Source of the DNA: Paenibacillus_V sp046244365
GTDB lineage: Bacteria > Bacillota > Bacilli > Paenibacillales > NBRC-103111
Reading direction: 5' to 3'
Assembly: GCF_046244365.1 (NCBI RefSeq)
Contig: NZ_CP176395.1
Coordinates: forward strand, 6,820,001 to 6,884,000
Length of the DNA stretch: 64,000 nucleotides
The notes beneath the pieces were generated by a model. That model saw nothing but the letters and a program-made list of their open reading frames with translations, was not told where the DNA came from and did not search any database. The translations under genes were made by a program, and so were the position numbers. Below, in pieces: positions 1 through 9,129 of the stretch; position 1 is the first letter of the stretch; each line of letters starts with the position of its first letter.

Positions 1-490
1 ACATATCAAGCACCTGATAGCGTTTCAGCACGTCCTCGGAAACCCAATATTTAAAATAGTTCGGCATCGTTTGCGGCGTCACCACTTTGGAAATATCGAG
101 CAGCACTTTATCTTTGGCATATTTGAGCGAATCGGTCCCGCTAGCGATGAACATGTCCGGGATATCGCCGGAGTTGATCTTCATGTTCAGTTTATTCGCG
201 TAGTCTTGTCCGTCCTGCATATATTCGATTTTCAAATCGACGTTGAACTTCTCGTCGATCGCCTTCTTGACGAAATCCTTGTCCGCAGACGGCAGCGAGA
301 CACCGTTCGGCACTGGCACCATCCATTTCAGCTCCAGCTTTTCCTTCTTCTCGGCGGCAGCCGGACTTGGCGACGCGCTGCCGTTCGCAGACGACGGCGA
401 CGGCGATGCTCCATTATCCGTCTTCCCGCATGCGCTGGCGAGCAAAGCGGAGGAGATGAGAAAAATCGCTGCTTTAGAAAACTTTTTCAT
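1..490 (-). CDS. ABC transporter sugar-binding lipoprotein (N-terminal part, cut by window edge)
   Basis: The open frame runs from an ATG at 490 off the left edge, so only about 163 N-terminal residues are visible. A lysine-rich start (MKKFSK) and hydrophobic stretch end at a cysteine (LLASAC), as in a lipoprotein signal, followed by a Ser/Pro-rich linker and then a sequence resembling LplA-type family 1 solute-binding proteins (DIPDMFIASGTDS segment). The RBS GGAGG lies 8 bases before the ATG. It is the third gene of the LplB-LplC-binding-protein run and would deliver an oligosaccharide to the two permeases upstream. The substrate cannot be told from the sequence. The lipobox is slightly atypical (A-S-A-C). 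Confidence 0.85.
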   Translation of the reverse strand, partial: MKKFSKAAIFLISSALLASACGKTDNGASPSPSSANGSASPSPAAAEKKEKLELKWMVPVPNGVSLPSADKDFVKKAIDEKFNVDLKIEYMQDGQDYANKLNMKINSGDIPDMFIASGTDSLKYAKDKVLLDISKVVTPQTMPNYFKYWVSEDVLKRYQVLDM

Positions 491-596
491 AGGATTGACC
501 TCCCTGTATTTGGACTAACCGGAAAACCTCTTTCACTACCACCCGTTTCCATACTTCTCGATCCGTAACCTGCTCTTGAACGCTCACCTCCTTCTA

Positions 597-1484
597 TCAG
601 CCCTTGATGGCGCCGATCATCATGCCTTTGACGAAATATTTTTGCAGGAACGGATAAACCGCGAGGATCGGCACGAGGGCAACGACTACAGTTGCCATCT
701 TGACTGTTTCCGGCGGCAGCTGCTGCACCATTGTTTGCTGTACGCCCAATTCCTGGCTGATGCTCGGCGATTGAATCATGTTCCGCAGCACGACCTGGAT
801 CGGATAAAGCGAACTGTCCGTCAAGTACATAATGCCGCCGAAGTACGCATTCCAGTGGCCCACGCCGTAGAATAAGCCAAGCGTTGCAATAATCGGCATC
901 GACAACGGCATGACGATCAGGAACAACGTCCGCAAATCGCCGCAGCCGTCGACTTTGGCCGCTTCTTCCACCTCCGCCGGCAAACTTTCGAAATACGTTT
1001 TCATAATCAGCGCATTAAAGGTAGACACCAGTCCCGGTATAATCAGCGCCCATAGGGTGTTGATGAGACCCGTCGCCCGCACCGTCAAGTAAGTCGGGAT
1101 CAGGCCGCCGGAGAACAGCATCGTAAAGACGAGCGCGAGCAGAACGATGTGACGGCCCGGCAACGATTTTTTGGACAGCGGGTACGCCAGGAACATCGTC
1201 ACGAGCAAGTTCAGCGCGGTGCCCACGACCGTGATGAATACCGAAACTTGCAGCGCCCGAGGCACGACCTTGCTGTTGAAAATCGTTGCGAAAGCCTCGA
1301 ACGTAAAACTACCCGGCCAAATGACGAAGCCTCCGTTGCGCATCACTTCCTTAAAAGGGGTTATCGACATAATGAACACAAAGTAAAGGGGAAATAAAGT
1401 CGCCAGGCAAAACAATGCCATACATCCGTATAAAATGACATCCACGACCCGATCCGCTTTCGTTTTGTGTATGGCAAACGACAT
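597..1484 (-). CDS. Carbohydrate ABC transporter permease, LplC/MalG type
   Basis: A 295-residue inner-membrane protein with about six hydrophobic segments. It has the EAA loop of binding-protein-dependent permeases (EVEEAAKVDGCGDLRTLFL, near residue 175) that contacts the ATPase. The ending GMMIGAIKG is typical of the LplC/YtcP group. RBS GAGGAGGA precedes the ATG. It pairs with the LplB-type permease, from which it is separated by the repeat element at 1509-1672, and is followed after 106 bases by the binding lipoprotein. No ATPase gene is next to it; a shared MsmX-type ATPase such as the one at 34767-35900 may energise it (inference). Confidence 0.9.
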   Translation of the reverse strand: MSFAIHKTKADRVVDVILYGCMALFCLATLFPLYFVFIMSITPFKEVMRNGGFVIWPGSFTFEAFATIFNSKVVPRALQVSVFITVVGTALNLLVTMFLAYPLSKKSLPGRHIVLLALVFTMLFSGGLIPTYLTVRATGLINTLWALIIPGLVSTFNALIMKTYFESLPAEVEEAAKVDGCGDLRTLFLIVMPLSMPIIATLGLFYGVGHWNAYFGGIMYLTDSSLYPIQVVLRNMIQSPSISQELGVQQTMVQQLPPETVKMATVVVALVPILAVYPFLQKYFVKGMMIGAIKG

Positions 1485-1508
1485 TGCACTGTCCTCCTCA
1501 AGTTTGTC

Positions 1509-1672
1509 TAGGGCGTGTCTGAATACGCCGAGGGTAGCAGATTTTGCCGAATTTTCGTTCCCTGCAAGGCGCGTTTGGGAAGGCGTACCGGGGTACGTCG
1601 AGCAAACGGAACGAAGCAGGGGGCGAAAAGGCGGTGAAAGATGACCCCGAGTGCGTGTTCAGACACGCCCTA
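1509..1672. mobile_element. MITE-like element between two permease genes
   Basis: The ends are a perfect 15-bp inverted repeat, TAGGGCGTGTCTGAA at 1509-1523 and its complement at 1658-1672; the match extends to about 20 bp with one mismatch. The interior can fold back on itself (TTTTCG...CCCTGC against GCAGGGGGCGAAAA, and GTACCGGGGTAC in the centre). The outermost TA at each end may be a TA target duplication around a GGGCGTG terminus. There is no transposase frame. It starts 5 bases past the stop codon of the LplB-type gene and ends before the RBS of the next gene, so it splits an operon without damaging either frame. Confidence 0.7.
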
Positions 1673-1676
1673 ACTG

Positions 1677-2642
1677 TTACCATACGCCAGATCCGCCGAC
1701 CTTCTTGGCGATTTTGTTGGCGGCGATGACGAGAATAAATCCGATGACCGATTTGAACACCCCGACGGCGGCCGGCAAGCTAAACTCCATTTGCTCGATG
1801 CCTCGCCTGAATATCCACGTATCCAAAATATCGCCGACATCATATACTCTCGCATTCAGGAAAATATACACCTGATCGAACCCGGCATCCAAAATATGGC
1901 CAATTCGCAAAATCAGCAGCAGCACGAACACCTCGCGGATGCCCGGCAGCGTAATATGCCAAAGCTGTCTCCAGCGGCCGGCACCGTCCACGACGGCGGC
2001 CTCGTACAATTCCTGGTTGATCGAAGCGATGGCAGCCAAGTAAATGATCGCGCCGTATCCCGTGTTTTTCCAAATGTCAGTGAGAATGAGCAGCGGCCGG
2101 AATGCCGCGGATTGCGTGAGCACATCGATGTCTCCCCAGCCCATATCGCGGAATAAAACGGTGACCAGGCCGTTACCCGGCGCAAAGAAAGAGAATACGA
2201 GGCCGTACACGATAATCCATGACAAGAAGTACGGGCCGTACGTAATCGTTTGGACGAGCTTCTTGAACCACATGACGCGAATTTCGTTCAAAATAAGCGC
2301 CAGCGCCACATCCGGAAGCATATTGAACAAAATCCGGTAGATGCTGATGACGAACGTATTCCGCAGCAGCAGCGGAAAATCGGGCGAGTTGAACACTTGC
2401 CGGAAATTGTCGAGACCGACCCACGGGCTGCCCCAAATGCCATCCATCAGCTTATAATCCTTGAACGCGATCACCAGACCCGCCATCGGCACATAATGGT
2501 AGATCAAGTAGTAGAGCACGCCCGGAAGCATCAGCATATAAAGCCAGCGATGCCTGTACATCGATTTCCAGATCGAACTTTCGCCGCGTTGCCGCGTCTG
2601 TCGTTCCTCAGGCAATGTTATGCTTTGCGAGTCTGTTTGCAT
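1677..2642 (-). CDS. Carbohydrate ABC transporter permease, LplB/UgpA type
   Basis: A 321-residue membrane protein starting at the ATG at 2642, chosen because AGGAGGAGGG sits 4 bases upstream; an ATG 24 codons earlier has no such site. It has a short charged N-terminus, a first membrane segment within WLYMLMLPGVLYYLIY, and an EAA loop (ELYEAAVVDGAGRWRQLWHI, near residue 205). The family forms the membrane channel of CUT1 oligosaccharide importers with an LplC partner. It is the first gene of this unit; the upstream region carries the shared motif at 2740-2758, a possible -10 and a cre-like site. Confidence 0.9.
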   Translation of the reverse strand: MQTDSQSITLPEERQTRQRGESSIWKSMYRHRWLYMLMLPGVLYYLIYHYVPMAGLVIAFKDYKLMDGIWGSPWVGLDNFRQVFNSPDFPLLLRNTFVISIYRILFNMLPDVALALILNEIRVMWFKKLVQTITYGPYFLSWIIVYGLVFSFFAPGNGLVTVLFRDMGWGDIDVLTQSAAFRPLLILTDIWKNTGYGAIIYLAAIASINQELYEAAVVDGAGRWRQLWHITLPGIREVFVLLLILRIGHILDAGFDQVYIFLNARVYDVGDILDTWIFRRGIEQMEFSLPAAVGVFKSVIGFILVIAANKIAKKVGGSGVW

Positions 2643-2673
2643 TGTTCCCTCCTCCTGAGAGCGACCATTTCCA

Positions 2674-2686
2674 TGAAGCGCTTTCA
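2674..2686 (-). promoter_or_regulatory. cre-like site (candidate CcpA operator)
   Basis: The 13-mer TGAAGCGCTTTCA is one base short of the ideal palindromic cre TGAAAGCGCTTTCA. It lies 32 bases before the start codon at 2642, downstream of the likely transcription start, where CcpA binding would block elongation. This is sequence resemblance only. Confidence 0.45.
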
Positions 2687-2719
2687 CTTGTTTCTCATTA
2701 TAAAGCCGCCCCATCGCCC

Positions 2720-2758
2720 GTTATAGACATCTAATTTTAGAAAAGTGTACAAAATATT
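2720..2758 (-). promoter_or_regulatory. Promoter region with shared GAAAAGTGTACAAAATATT motif
   Basis: Read on the minus strand, the 19-mer at 2740-2758 is followed after 14 bases by TATAAC (2720-2725), a plausible -10. No good -35 is placed 17 bases upstream of it; the shared motif occupies that position, which suggests an activator-dependent promoter. The same 19-mer occurs exactly at 9149-9167 with nearly the same spacing to a TATAAC. Confidence 0.5.
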
Positions 2759-2815
2759 CATACGTCGGCCAAATCACGTTTACCGAGAAGTCGAACAATC
2801 AGTGAGGATAAATAG

Positions 2816-2855
2816 AAAAAACGCCCGGATGATCGATGATCACCGGACGTTTTTT
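2816..2855 (-). terminator. Rho-independent terminator after the giant lyase gene
   Basis: An inverted repeat (ACGTCCGG-TGATCATCGATCAT-CCGGGCGT on the minus strand) is followed by a T run. A-runs and T-runs on both sides make it potentially bidirectional. It lies 27 bases past the stop of the 2027-residue protein. Confidence 0.8.
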
Positions 2856-2881
2856 CGCCATTGCAGGACTGATGTAAGCAG

Positions 2882-5800
2882 TTACTCCCACATTTGCCGC
2901 AGCGCCCCGATATCCGCCGCCAGAGCGGCTTTCGCCTGTGCAGAAAGTTGACTCTGATGCGCCGTGTTGTCCATATGCTTCATGAAATCGTCCAAGCTTT
3001 TAAGGGCCTGCGCCTTCCGGCCGGCTTCCCAATGATGGACGGCCTGCATCATATTGTTGCGAAGCTGCGAAGCAATGGCATGGCCCAGCTCGCCCGCTGC
3101 CTCGTAAGCGTCAATGAGCTGTGTGACGGAAGCGGGGCTTGTCGTCACTTGAATGGTTACCGTTCCCTGTACCCGGTTGCCGGCATGATCCTCAACCCAT
3201 ATGCCGATCGTATGGGTGCCCAATTGTCCAGCCCAATTCAAGGACATACCTTCCTCATATACTTGGCCGTCGACGGTCATACCCTGCGAAGCTATGCCGG
3301 ATAGCCCGTCAGTCGCCTGAAGAGTCAGGACTACAAGCCGGCTGTCTTCGACGATGGTCCCGTTTAACAATGCCTCGCCTCCCGCGAGCAGCGTGAATGC
3401 CGGCGGCACGTTATCCACCCTGACGACGATGGACTGCACCGGCTCCATTCTTCCTGCGGCGTCCGCCGAACGAAATGACAGCGTATGCTCGCCGCTTTCC
3501 TGCAAGACGAGCGGAGCGGTATACGCATTCCAGCTCTGCCCTCCGTCCAGGCTGTAAGTTGTCGTTGTCACCGACGAGGACAACCCGCCGTATACGCTCA
3601 ATTGAACCGTGGCGTCGCCTTTATACCAGCCGTTATACACGTTCCCCGTGACGGTAGCCTCCGTATGCAGAAGAAACGCTTCGGACGGCAGCGGGATGAC
3701 AAACGACGCGTCCTCCGCAAAATCGTAAACAAATCCCTGGCTGAGATTCCCGCTGTTCGCATAGGAACGAACTGGCGACATATCGCCAATATCGAGCCGG
3801 TACTTGCCATCGCCGAGCGCGGATACGCCTTTAATCTCGTACGAGGCGTTGCGGATGCCGTCATTGACGATATAGAGCCATTTGCCCGCAAGCTCTTCCA
3901 TCTGAATACCCGACAACTCCATCTGCACGTCGATATGATTGGCAAGGCTCAATGTCTTCGTGAAATCCGTTACCGTTCCCGTCACCCTCCCCGGAGACCT
4001 CTCCGGCGAAGCGCCGATCGGCGCGATATGCGAACCGTCGTTGACGTAGCCGTACACCTGCCTGCCGTCCTTCTCGGCGTACATCCCGAAAAATCCGCTG
4101 AATTCGATCCTATCATCGATCGTATAGGTGATTTCCGGGTTCATCGCGCTGACGATGTAATCGGTTCTGCCGTTCGTCAGCTCTACTTTCACCGCCTTGA
4201 CTTCCAGTTCATTCGTCACCGGAACGCCGTTCGCTTTGACAACCGCCGGGCTGATGCCTGCGACGAAGCGCTGCCCCTTGTACGGCTCAATGACCGATGC
4301 GAAATGGCTCTCCAGGTTCGTTCCTGTACGGTGAGCCAGCAAATAAGTCAAGCTCTGCGGATTGTTCGGCTTATTGGTAGGAGGAACACCGTCCGCGAGC
4401 GCGACATCGTTTGCCCCGGCAAGCATCGTCAAGCGAAGATGAATATCCGCGGGCTCCTTCAGCACCTTGTAGGTGTCCACCGCATCCCAATCCACGCTGA
4501 ATTGACCGGACGGCGTCTCGTCCTTTCTTACATTTTTCAGGTAATGGAACCCGCTTCCCGTATACCCTGCCCCGCTTACGCTATCGACCCGCTCGCCGTA
4601 CGCAACGTTCGGACCCGCATAAGTTCCCGTCGGCTGGGTAACAAGCTCCAGTCCCTCGACGGAGGCGCTGCCCTCCGGACCGTGAAAGCTGAAGTGATGA
4701 TCCGTTCCGCCCTTCACCCGGAAGAAGTCGACGGCGTACGAGTTTTCTTCGTCCACCTGGATCATCGCCGTCGTTCTCTTGTACAAACTTGTCTGCGAAT
4801 AAACGCCCGGCGCTTCGACGTCGACTAATTGGACAATGCCACTGTCGTCAAAATGCTTCGGTGTTCCGACCCACTGCGCCGCCTGCTTCGACTTGTCGAC
4901 AACGACGGTATTATGGCTGACCGTATTGTTCACCCATTGATGCCTGTGCATATCGTTGCTGTCGGCAAATTCCGGATAGCCCAAATCGGGGGCCAAATCT
5001 AACCCGAACGCATGAAGGCCCAAATTCAGCGTATCCCGGTGGCCGTGTGAGGAGCTTCTGCCGTAGTACATCCACACGTCGCGCAGCGTATTCGATTTAC
5101 CCGCGGCCGCCTCGCGGTCCGCCACCGCCTTGCTGTCCAGGAGGGAAAGCTCCCGCAAGCCCATTTTATAGTTGGTCGCGATCTCGCGCTTACCGACGCC
5201 TTCAAAGCGAATCGTATGCTTGCCCGCTGCAAGCGGCATGACGGCAATCGTCTCCTTCTCGGAGCCCGATCCGTAAAAATCGAAGTCCTTCACGAAAACG
5301 CCGTCAATCAAAATCCGGTAAATCCCGTACGAAGCCGCTTTTAACGGCAGCAGCGCAATTTCGTACTGATCCGTCTTTGGCGCATCGAATTCGAAGCTGA
5401 TGAAGCCGCCGGGCGCGGTCGCCTCCAATTGGAGCGTTCCCGTGTTTGTAAACAACTTGTATGGGGTATGCTCGCCAGCGACCGTTAAAGTCGGGAATGC
5501 GTAGGTTATGCCGAAAACATCAAGCGGATGAACGCCGTCACGCAGCGCGGCGAAGCCGTAGCCCGTCAGGTTGGCGCTGTCCAGCTTCAGCGGACCATAC
5601 TGCTCGATCACCTCGCCAATCCGATTCGCGATCAGTTCCGGATTAGCCGTAAACACATCGCTGTGAATGCCTGAGGTGTGATTGTTATTCAAGAAATAGG
5701 CCAATTGGGCATGAACAGGCTTGCCGTATACTTCGAAGGCTCTGATGACGCTTTCTCTGCTTAGCAGATTAAGGCCCGGATTGCCTGTTTGTCCGGAATC

Positions 5801-8800
5801 GCCGATCTGTGCAATGTAATTGTCGCTCAGCATGAGCGGATAAATCCCGTCATATATTTTTTGAAATTTCACATTTTCATACAAATCGGCCTCAGGATAA
5901 ATGTCGTTCCCCAGCAAAATATCCGCAACCAATTGATAATTTGCCAGCCACAATGCATTGTAGCCCGGCGCCGCTTCATTGCCGTTGCCGTCGCGGTCCA
6001 CCGCACCGACCAATGATGCCATAATGTTGCCGCCCGTCACTTGCAAAGTCGGCGTGCTGACCAGTCCTCCCGCCTGGAAGTTGAAATCCAGCCATTCCTT
6101 CGATTCGGGCAGCGTATCGTACACGATCGCCGCCATTGCCAGTGCGCTTTGATGCATCCCGTCGTTGCCGCGAATTTGCGCGCTGCGGATCGAAGGGAAC
6201 ACTTGCCTCACAATGCCGTCCTCGATATTCCGCCTGATTCCCGCCGCCGTACGCTTCCGAGGGCCAAGATCGTACGCTGCCGCTTTCGCCTGCAGAAAAT
6301 CAGTGATTACAGGGTCATCCATAGCCGGGAAAAACGCATCGTATGCGCTTACGAAATCTTTGACAATCGTCGTCTCCCAGATGGAGCCGATCGCCTTGCC
6401 CTTCCCGGTTCCGCCGTGCGAGTTCAAATATACATTCTTGTCATATGCCGAAATATCCAGTTGCGGGTACACATCGGCAATGCGATCAAGCAAAATCGTA
6501 CCCGCTCTGGCATATTTCGCGTCCCCTGTGTACAGATAAGCGTTCTTCAACGAATTCAGCGCATGCTGAATGTTGCCTTCCCGCTGTTCGCCATACCACA
6601 GTCCCCAATGCACATAGTAGGCGATAAACGTATAACGGTTCCCGTTCGCATCCACCCAGCCGGTGCTGTCGTCCACTCCCCAGTTTGGCCCTTTTTCCGG
6701 GTAAAGCTCATTGACCAGAAGCGCGCGATTCGCCAGTTCGGGTCTGAAAATGCCGTTCTCGTCCAGGCCGCTTCGATAATAAGCGCCGAAATCGTTAGTC
6801 GGGTACTTGTAATATTGACCGTTCGCATCCTTCGCGCTCGGATCGATCAGCTTCCACGGCTCGTTGACGGGATCGATCAAAAAAGGATAATTGCCGAAGG
6901 CGTTAATTTGCGTGCCGCTGACCGGGCTTCCCTTGACCTGGTTCACCCCGTAGCTGCGCGGCAGCGTCTGCGGCGGAACCATATTCCAGAGATACTCGTA
7001 GCCGAGCTGCACAACCTTGTCTGCGGCGCTGACGGCGGAAGTCTTCATACTTCTGGCCCAATCGAAATTTTGCACGTTGCTTCTAGCCGCCGCTACTTTC
7101 TCAGGGGTGTAGAAGGTAGCTCTTGTCTTCTGATTGGTCACTTCGACGACTTGCACAGGCAGCGTCTTCGTCAAGGTCGTTCCATCCAGCGTCACGGCAA
7201 CCGTGATGTCCGCAGCGCCGACCGCATGCGCGGTTATTTTAGCCGTGCCGTCGTCGACCGTTGCAATCAGGCTGTCACTGCTGGAAAAAGCGATATCCGC
7301 CTGCGACAAATCCGCAGCGCTGCCGTCCAGCAGTTTGCCCTGTATCGTCAAGTTTGCCTTTTCCGTAACGAATAACACGTCCTTGTCGATCGCAACCGTT
7401 ATTTCGGCAAGCGCATTATTCACAACCTCTACCGGCACGATCACATGCTTCGTCACTCCGGCCATCGCGACCTCGACGCGCAAGTCCGTCTGTCCGAGCG
7501 ATCGTGCGGTCACCGTTCCGGGAGCATCGAAAGATATGACGTCTGGATCACCGCTCGTAACCGTTATCGCCGCGCCGATGAGGTTTGCCGCCTGACCGCC
7601 TGTCAGAAAGCCGCGAACCTTGAACGTTTCCGTGCGGCCATTAAAGATCGGCGAGTCGAGTTGCGCCTCAATGCGATCAAGAACCCCTTCCGCTACTTGA
7701 AGCTCCAGGCTGGCTTCCTTCGTTATTCCGTCCAACTCAACCGCAACGTCAACCGTAGTGGAGCCCGGCTGCAAAGCTGTCACTGTCCCGCTGCCGTCTA
7801 CCGTCGCTACAGCTTCGTTGCTGCTTGTATAGGTCACGGCTGCGCCGGTTAAATCCGCATCCGTACGATCGGTGAGCTTGCCGGCCAAGGTCAATTGCAT
7901 CGTTTCATTTGCAACCAGCGTCGTTTTGGCAGCCGATAACGAAATCGCCTTCAAAGAAGGAACTTCTGCGAGCAGCAGCTCGGACGGATACATGTCATTG
8001 CCCCAACCGTCCCGCAGACCGGTCGCCTTAAACATAATTTTGTGCGTGCCCGCATCCAATTGCTGCGTACCGAGCGTCACCGTTTGGCTGTACTGGCCTG
8101 CAGCCGCATAAAAGTTGTACGTTGAAAGCTTGATCCCGTCGATGAACACGTCCGCCTTGCCCCCGCCTGTGGACAAATAGCTTTTAAACTTGACTTCATA
8201 TTTGCCCGATTCCGGGACATCGAACTGAAGCGTCAGCTTGTCGTCTTTGACGAGCCCGTTCATATGCAAGCCGTAAGGCTGCTCCCGGTATTTCGGCGTC
8301 GTCTCCCCTGTCACGATGCTCCAGCCGGGCTGCGTCCCTTGCGTGCCGACCCCCAGCTTGCGGAAATCGAACGCGTGCTCCGCTCCGAACTGAACCGGAT
8401 GGAACTGAAGCTCCGACGGATACATGTCATTGCCCCAACCGTCGCGCAAGCCGGTCGCCTTAAACGTAATTTTATGGGTGCCTGCGTTCAATTGCTGCGT
8501 ACCAAGCGTCATCGCTTGGCTGTATTGGCCAGCTGCTGCATAAAAGTTGTACGTCGTAAGCTTGATCCCGTCGATGAACACGTCCGCCTTGCCCCCGCCT
8601 GTGGACAAATAGCTTTTAAACTTGACTTCATATTTGCCCGATTCCGGGACATCGAATTGAAGCGTCAGCTTGTCGTCTTTGACGAGCCCGTTCATATGCA
8701 GACCGTAAGGCTGCGCCCGGTATTTCGGTGTTGACTCCGCTGTCACGATGCTCCAGCCGGGCTGCGTCGTTCCCGCCGCGTCCAGCCCCAGTTTATGGAA

Positions 8801-8965
8801 GTCGTAAACGAGGATGCCCGAATTGTCCGATTGAGCCGATTCTGTTGCTTCGGCAAATGCCGCAGGCATTCCCGATATAGCCATACTCCAAACCAGCAGG
8901 GCAACAACCATTTTTGACAACCAGCTTCCGCGTACTCGTGACGATGACCTGTATGTTCGCAACAT
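2882..8965 (-). CDS. Giant secreted heparinase II/III-like polysaccharide lyase with CBM-like and Ig-like modules
   Basis: 2027 residues; the ATG at 8965 follows GGGAGGGG. Order: signal peptide (about 1-38, ending PAAFA); two near-identical sugar-binding-like modules (about 45-335); three bacterial Ig-like (BIG2) domains (about 338-610); an alpha/alpha-toroid lyase-like region from about 613; an inserted third beta module (about 1165-1278); a heparinase II/III-type beta domain with SSSHGHRD (about 1303) and VSHNTVVVD (about 1350); Ig-like domains (about 1778-1940); and a helical C-terminal domain (about 1942-2027). The family cleaves uronic-acid polysaccharides by beta-elimination. No sortase or S-layer anchor is evident, so it is probably secreted or loosely wall-bound. 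A cre-like site and the shared motif lie upstream. The polymer it attacks is unknown. Confidence 0.85.
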   Translation of the reverse strand: MLRTYRSSSRVRGSWLSKMVVALLVWSMAISGMPAAFAEATESAQSDNSGILVYDFHKLGLDAAGTTQPGWSIVTAESTPKYRAQPYGLHMNGLVKDDKLTLQFDVPESGKYEVKFKSYLSTGGGKADVFIDGIKLTTYNFYAAAGQYSQAMTLGTQQLNAGTHKITFKATGLRDGWGNDMYPSELQFHPVQFGAEHAFDFRKLGVGTQGTQPGWSIVTGETTPKYREQPYGLHMNGLVKDDKLTLQFDVPESGKYEVKFKSYLSTGGGKADVFIDGIKLSTYNFYAAAGQYSQTVTLGTQQLDAGTHKIMFKATGLRDGWGNDMYPSELLLAEVPSLKAISLSAAKTTLVANETMQLTLAGKLTDRTDADLTGAAVTYTSSNEAVATVDGSGTVTALQPGSTTVDVAVELDGITKEASLELQVAEGVLDRIEAQLDSPIFNGRTETFKVRGFLTGGQAANLIGAAITVTSGDPDVISFDAPGTVTARSLGQTDLRVEVAMAGVTKHVIVPVEVVNNALAEITVAIDKDVLFVTEKANLTIQGKLLDGSAADLSQADIAFSSSDSLIATVDDGTAKITAHAVGAADITVAVTLDGTTLTKTLPVQVVEVTNQKTRATFYTPEKVAAARSNVQNFDWARSMKTSAVSAADKVVQLGYEYLWNMVPPQTLPRSYGVNQVKGSPVSGTQINAFGNYPFLIDPVNEPWKLIDPSAKDANGQYYKYPTNDFGAYYRSGLDENGIFRPELANRALLVNELYPEKGPNWGVDDSTGWVDANGNRYTFIAYYVHWGLWYGEQREGNIQHALNSLKNAYLYTGDAKYARAGTILLDRIADVYPQLDISAYDKNVYLNSHGGTGKGKAIGSIWETTIVKDFVSAYDAFFPAMDDPVITDFLQAKAAAYDLGPRKRTAAGIRRNIEDGIVRQVFPSIRSAQIRGNDGMHQSALAMAAIVYDTLPESKEWLDFNFQAGGLVSTPTLQVTGGNIMASLVGAVDRDGNGNEAAPGYNALWLANYQLVADILLGNDIYPEADLYENVKFQKIYDGIYPLMLSDNYIAQIGDSGQTGNPGLNLLSRESVIRAFEVYGKPVHAQLAYFLNNNHTSGIHSDVFTANPELIANRIGEVIEQYGPLKLDSANLTGYGFAALRDGVHPLDVFGITYAFPTLTVAGEHTPYKLFTNTGTLQLEATAPGGFISFEFDAPKTDQYEIALLPLKAASYGIYRILIDGVFVKDFDFYGSGSEKETIAVMPLAAGKHTIRFEGVGKREIATNYKMGLRELSLLDSKAVADREAAAGKSNTLRDVWMYYGRSSSHGHRDTLNLGLHAFGLDLAPDLGYPEFADSNDMHRHQWVNNTVSHNTVVVDKSKQAAQWVGTPKHFDDSGIVQLVDVEAPGVYSQTSLYKRTTAMIQVDEENSYAVDFFRVKGGTDHHFSFHGPEGSASVEGLELVTQPTGTYAGPNVAYGERVDSVSGAGYTGSGFHYLKNVRKDETPSGQFSVDWDAVDTYKVLKEPADIHLRLTMLAGANDVALADGVPPTNKPNNPQSLTYLLAHRTGTNLESHFASVIEPYKGQRFVAGISPAVVKANGVPVTNELEVKAVKVELTNGRTDYIVSAMNPEITYTIDDRIEFSGFFGMYAEKDGRQVYGYVNDGSHIAPIGASPERSPGRVTGTVTDFTKTLSLANHIDVQMELSGIQMEELAGKWLYIVNDGIRNASYEIKGVSALGDGKYRLDIGDMSPVRSYANSGNLSQGFVYDFAEDASFVIPLPSEAFLLHTEATVTGNVYNGWYKGDATVQLSVYGGLSSSVTTTTYSLDGGQSWNAYTAPLVLQESGEHTLSFRSADAAGRMEPVQSIVVRVDNVPPAFTLLAGGEALLNGTIVEDSRLVVLTLQATDGLSGIASQGMTVDGQVYEEGMSLNWAGQLGTHTIGIWVEDHAGNRVQGTVTIQVTTSPASVTQLIDAYEAAGELGHAIASQLRNNMMQAVHHWEAGRKAQALKSLDDFMKHMDNTAHQSQLSAQAKAALAADIGALRQMWE
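7972..8833 (-). repeat. Tandem 432-bp in-frame duplication encoding two binding modules
   Basis: Two copies of a 144-codon unit sit head to tail, with equivalent bases 432 apart (for example GACGGATACATGTCATTGCC at about 7983 and 8415). The DNA is almost identical over long stretches, for example the segment coding for LVKDDKLTLQFDVPESGKYE. The near-identity points to a recent duplication or ongoing gene conversion. Confidence 0.85.
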
Positions 8966-9008
8966 TTTCCCCTCCCGTTTTCGTGTAAGTCGTACTTCCT
9001 CGCGCTGT

Positions 9009-9022
9009 TGACAGCGCTTTCA
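9009..9022 (-). promoter_or_regulatory. cre-like site upstream of the giant lyase
   Basis: TGACAGCGCTTTCA matches the cre consensus TGWAANCGNTNWCA with one mismatch. It lies 44 bases before the ATG at 8965, inside the probable 5' leader. Confidence 0.5.
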
Positions 9023-9129
9023 ACAAAGGCCGATTCAAAGGAACGGAACTTCAAGTTCTCTACATGTTTACATTCATCAGCCCCCTCCCCCGCCTTTGAT
9101 TTCTTCATTATAATTCTGGCGCCTACCCG

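Noticed and set aside
1509..1672. Insertion sequence
   Set aside because: No transposase frame is present; only a short non-autonomous type element can be supported.
3485..4828. Long plus-strand frame of 447 codons
   Set aside because: It lies opposite the lyase gene, has no RBS or family features, and is rich in Arg/His/Pro as expected of the complement of GC-rich coding DNA.
6041..7375. Long plus-strand frame of 444 codons
   Set aside because: Also opposite the lyase gene, with the same shadow composition and no recognisable domain.
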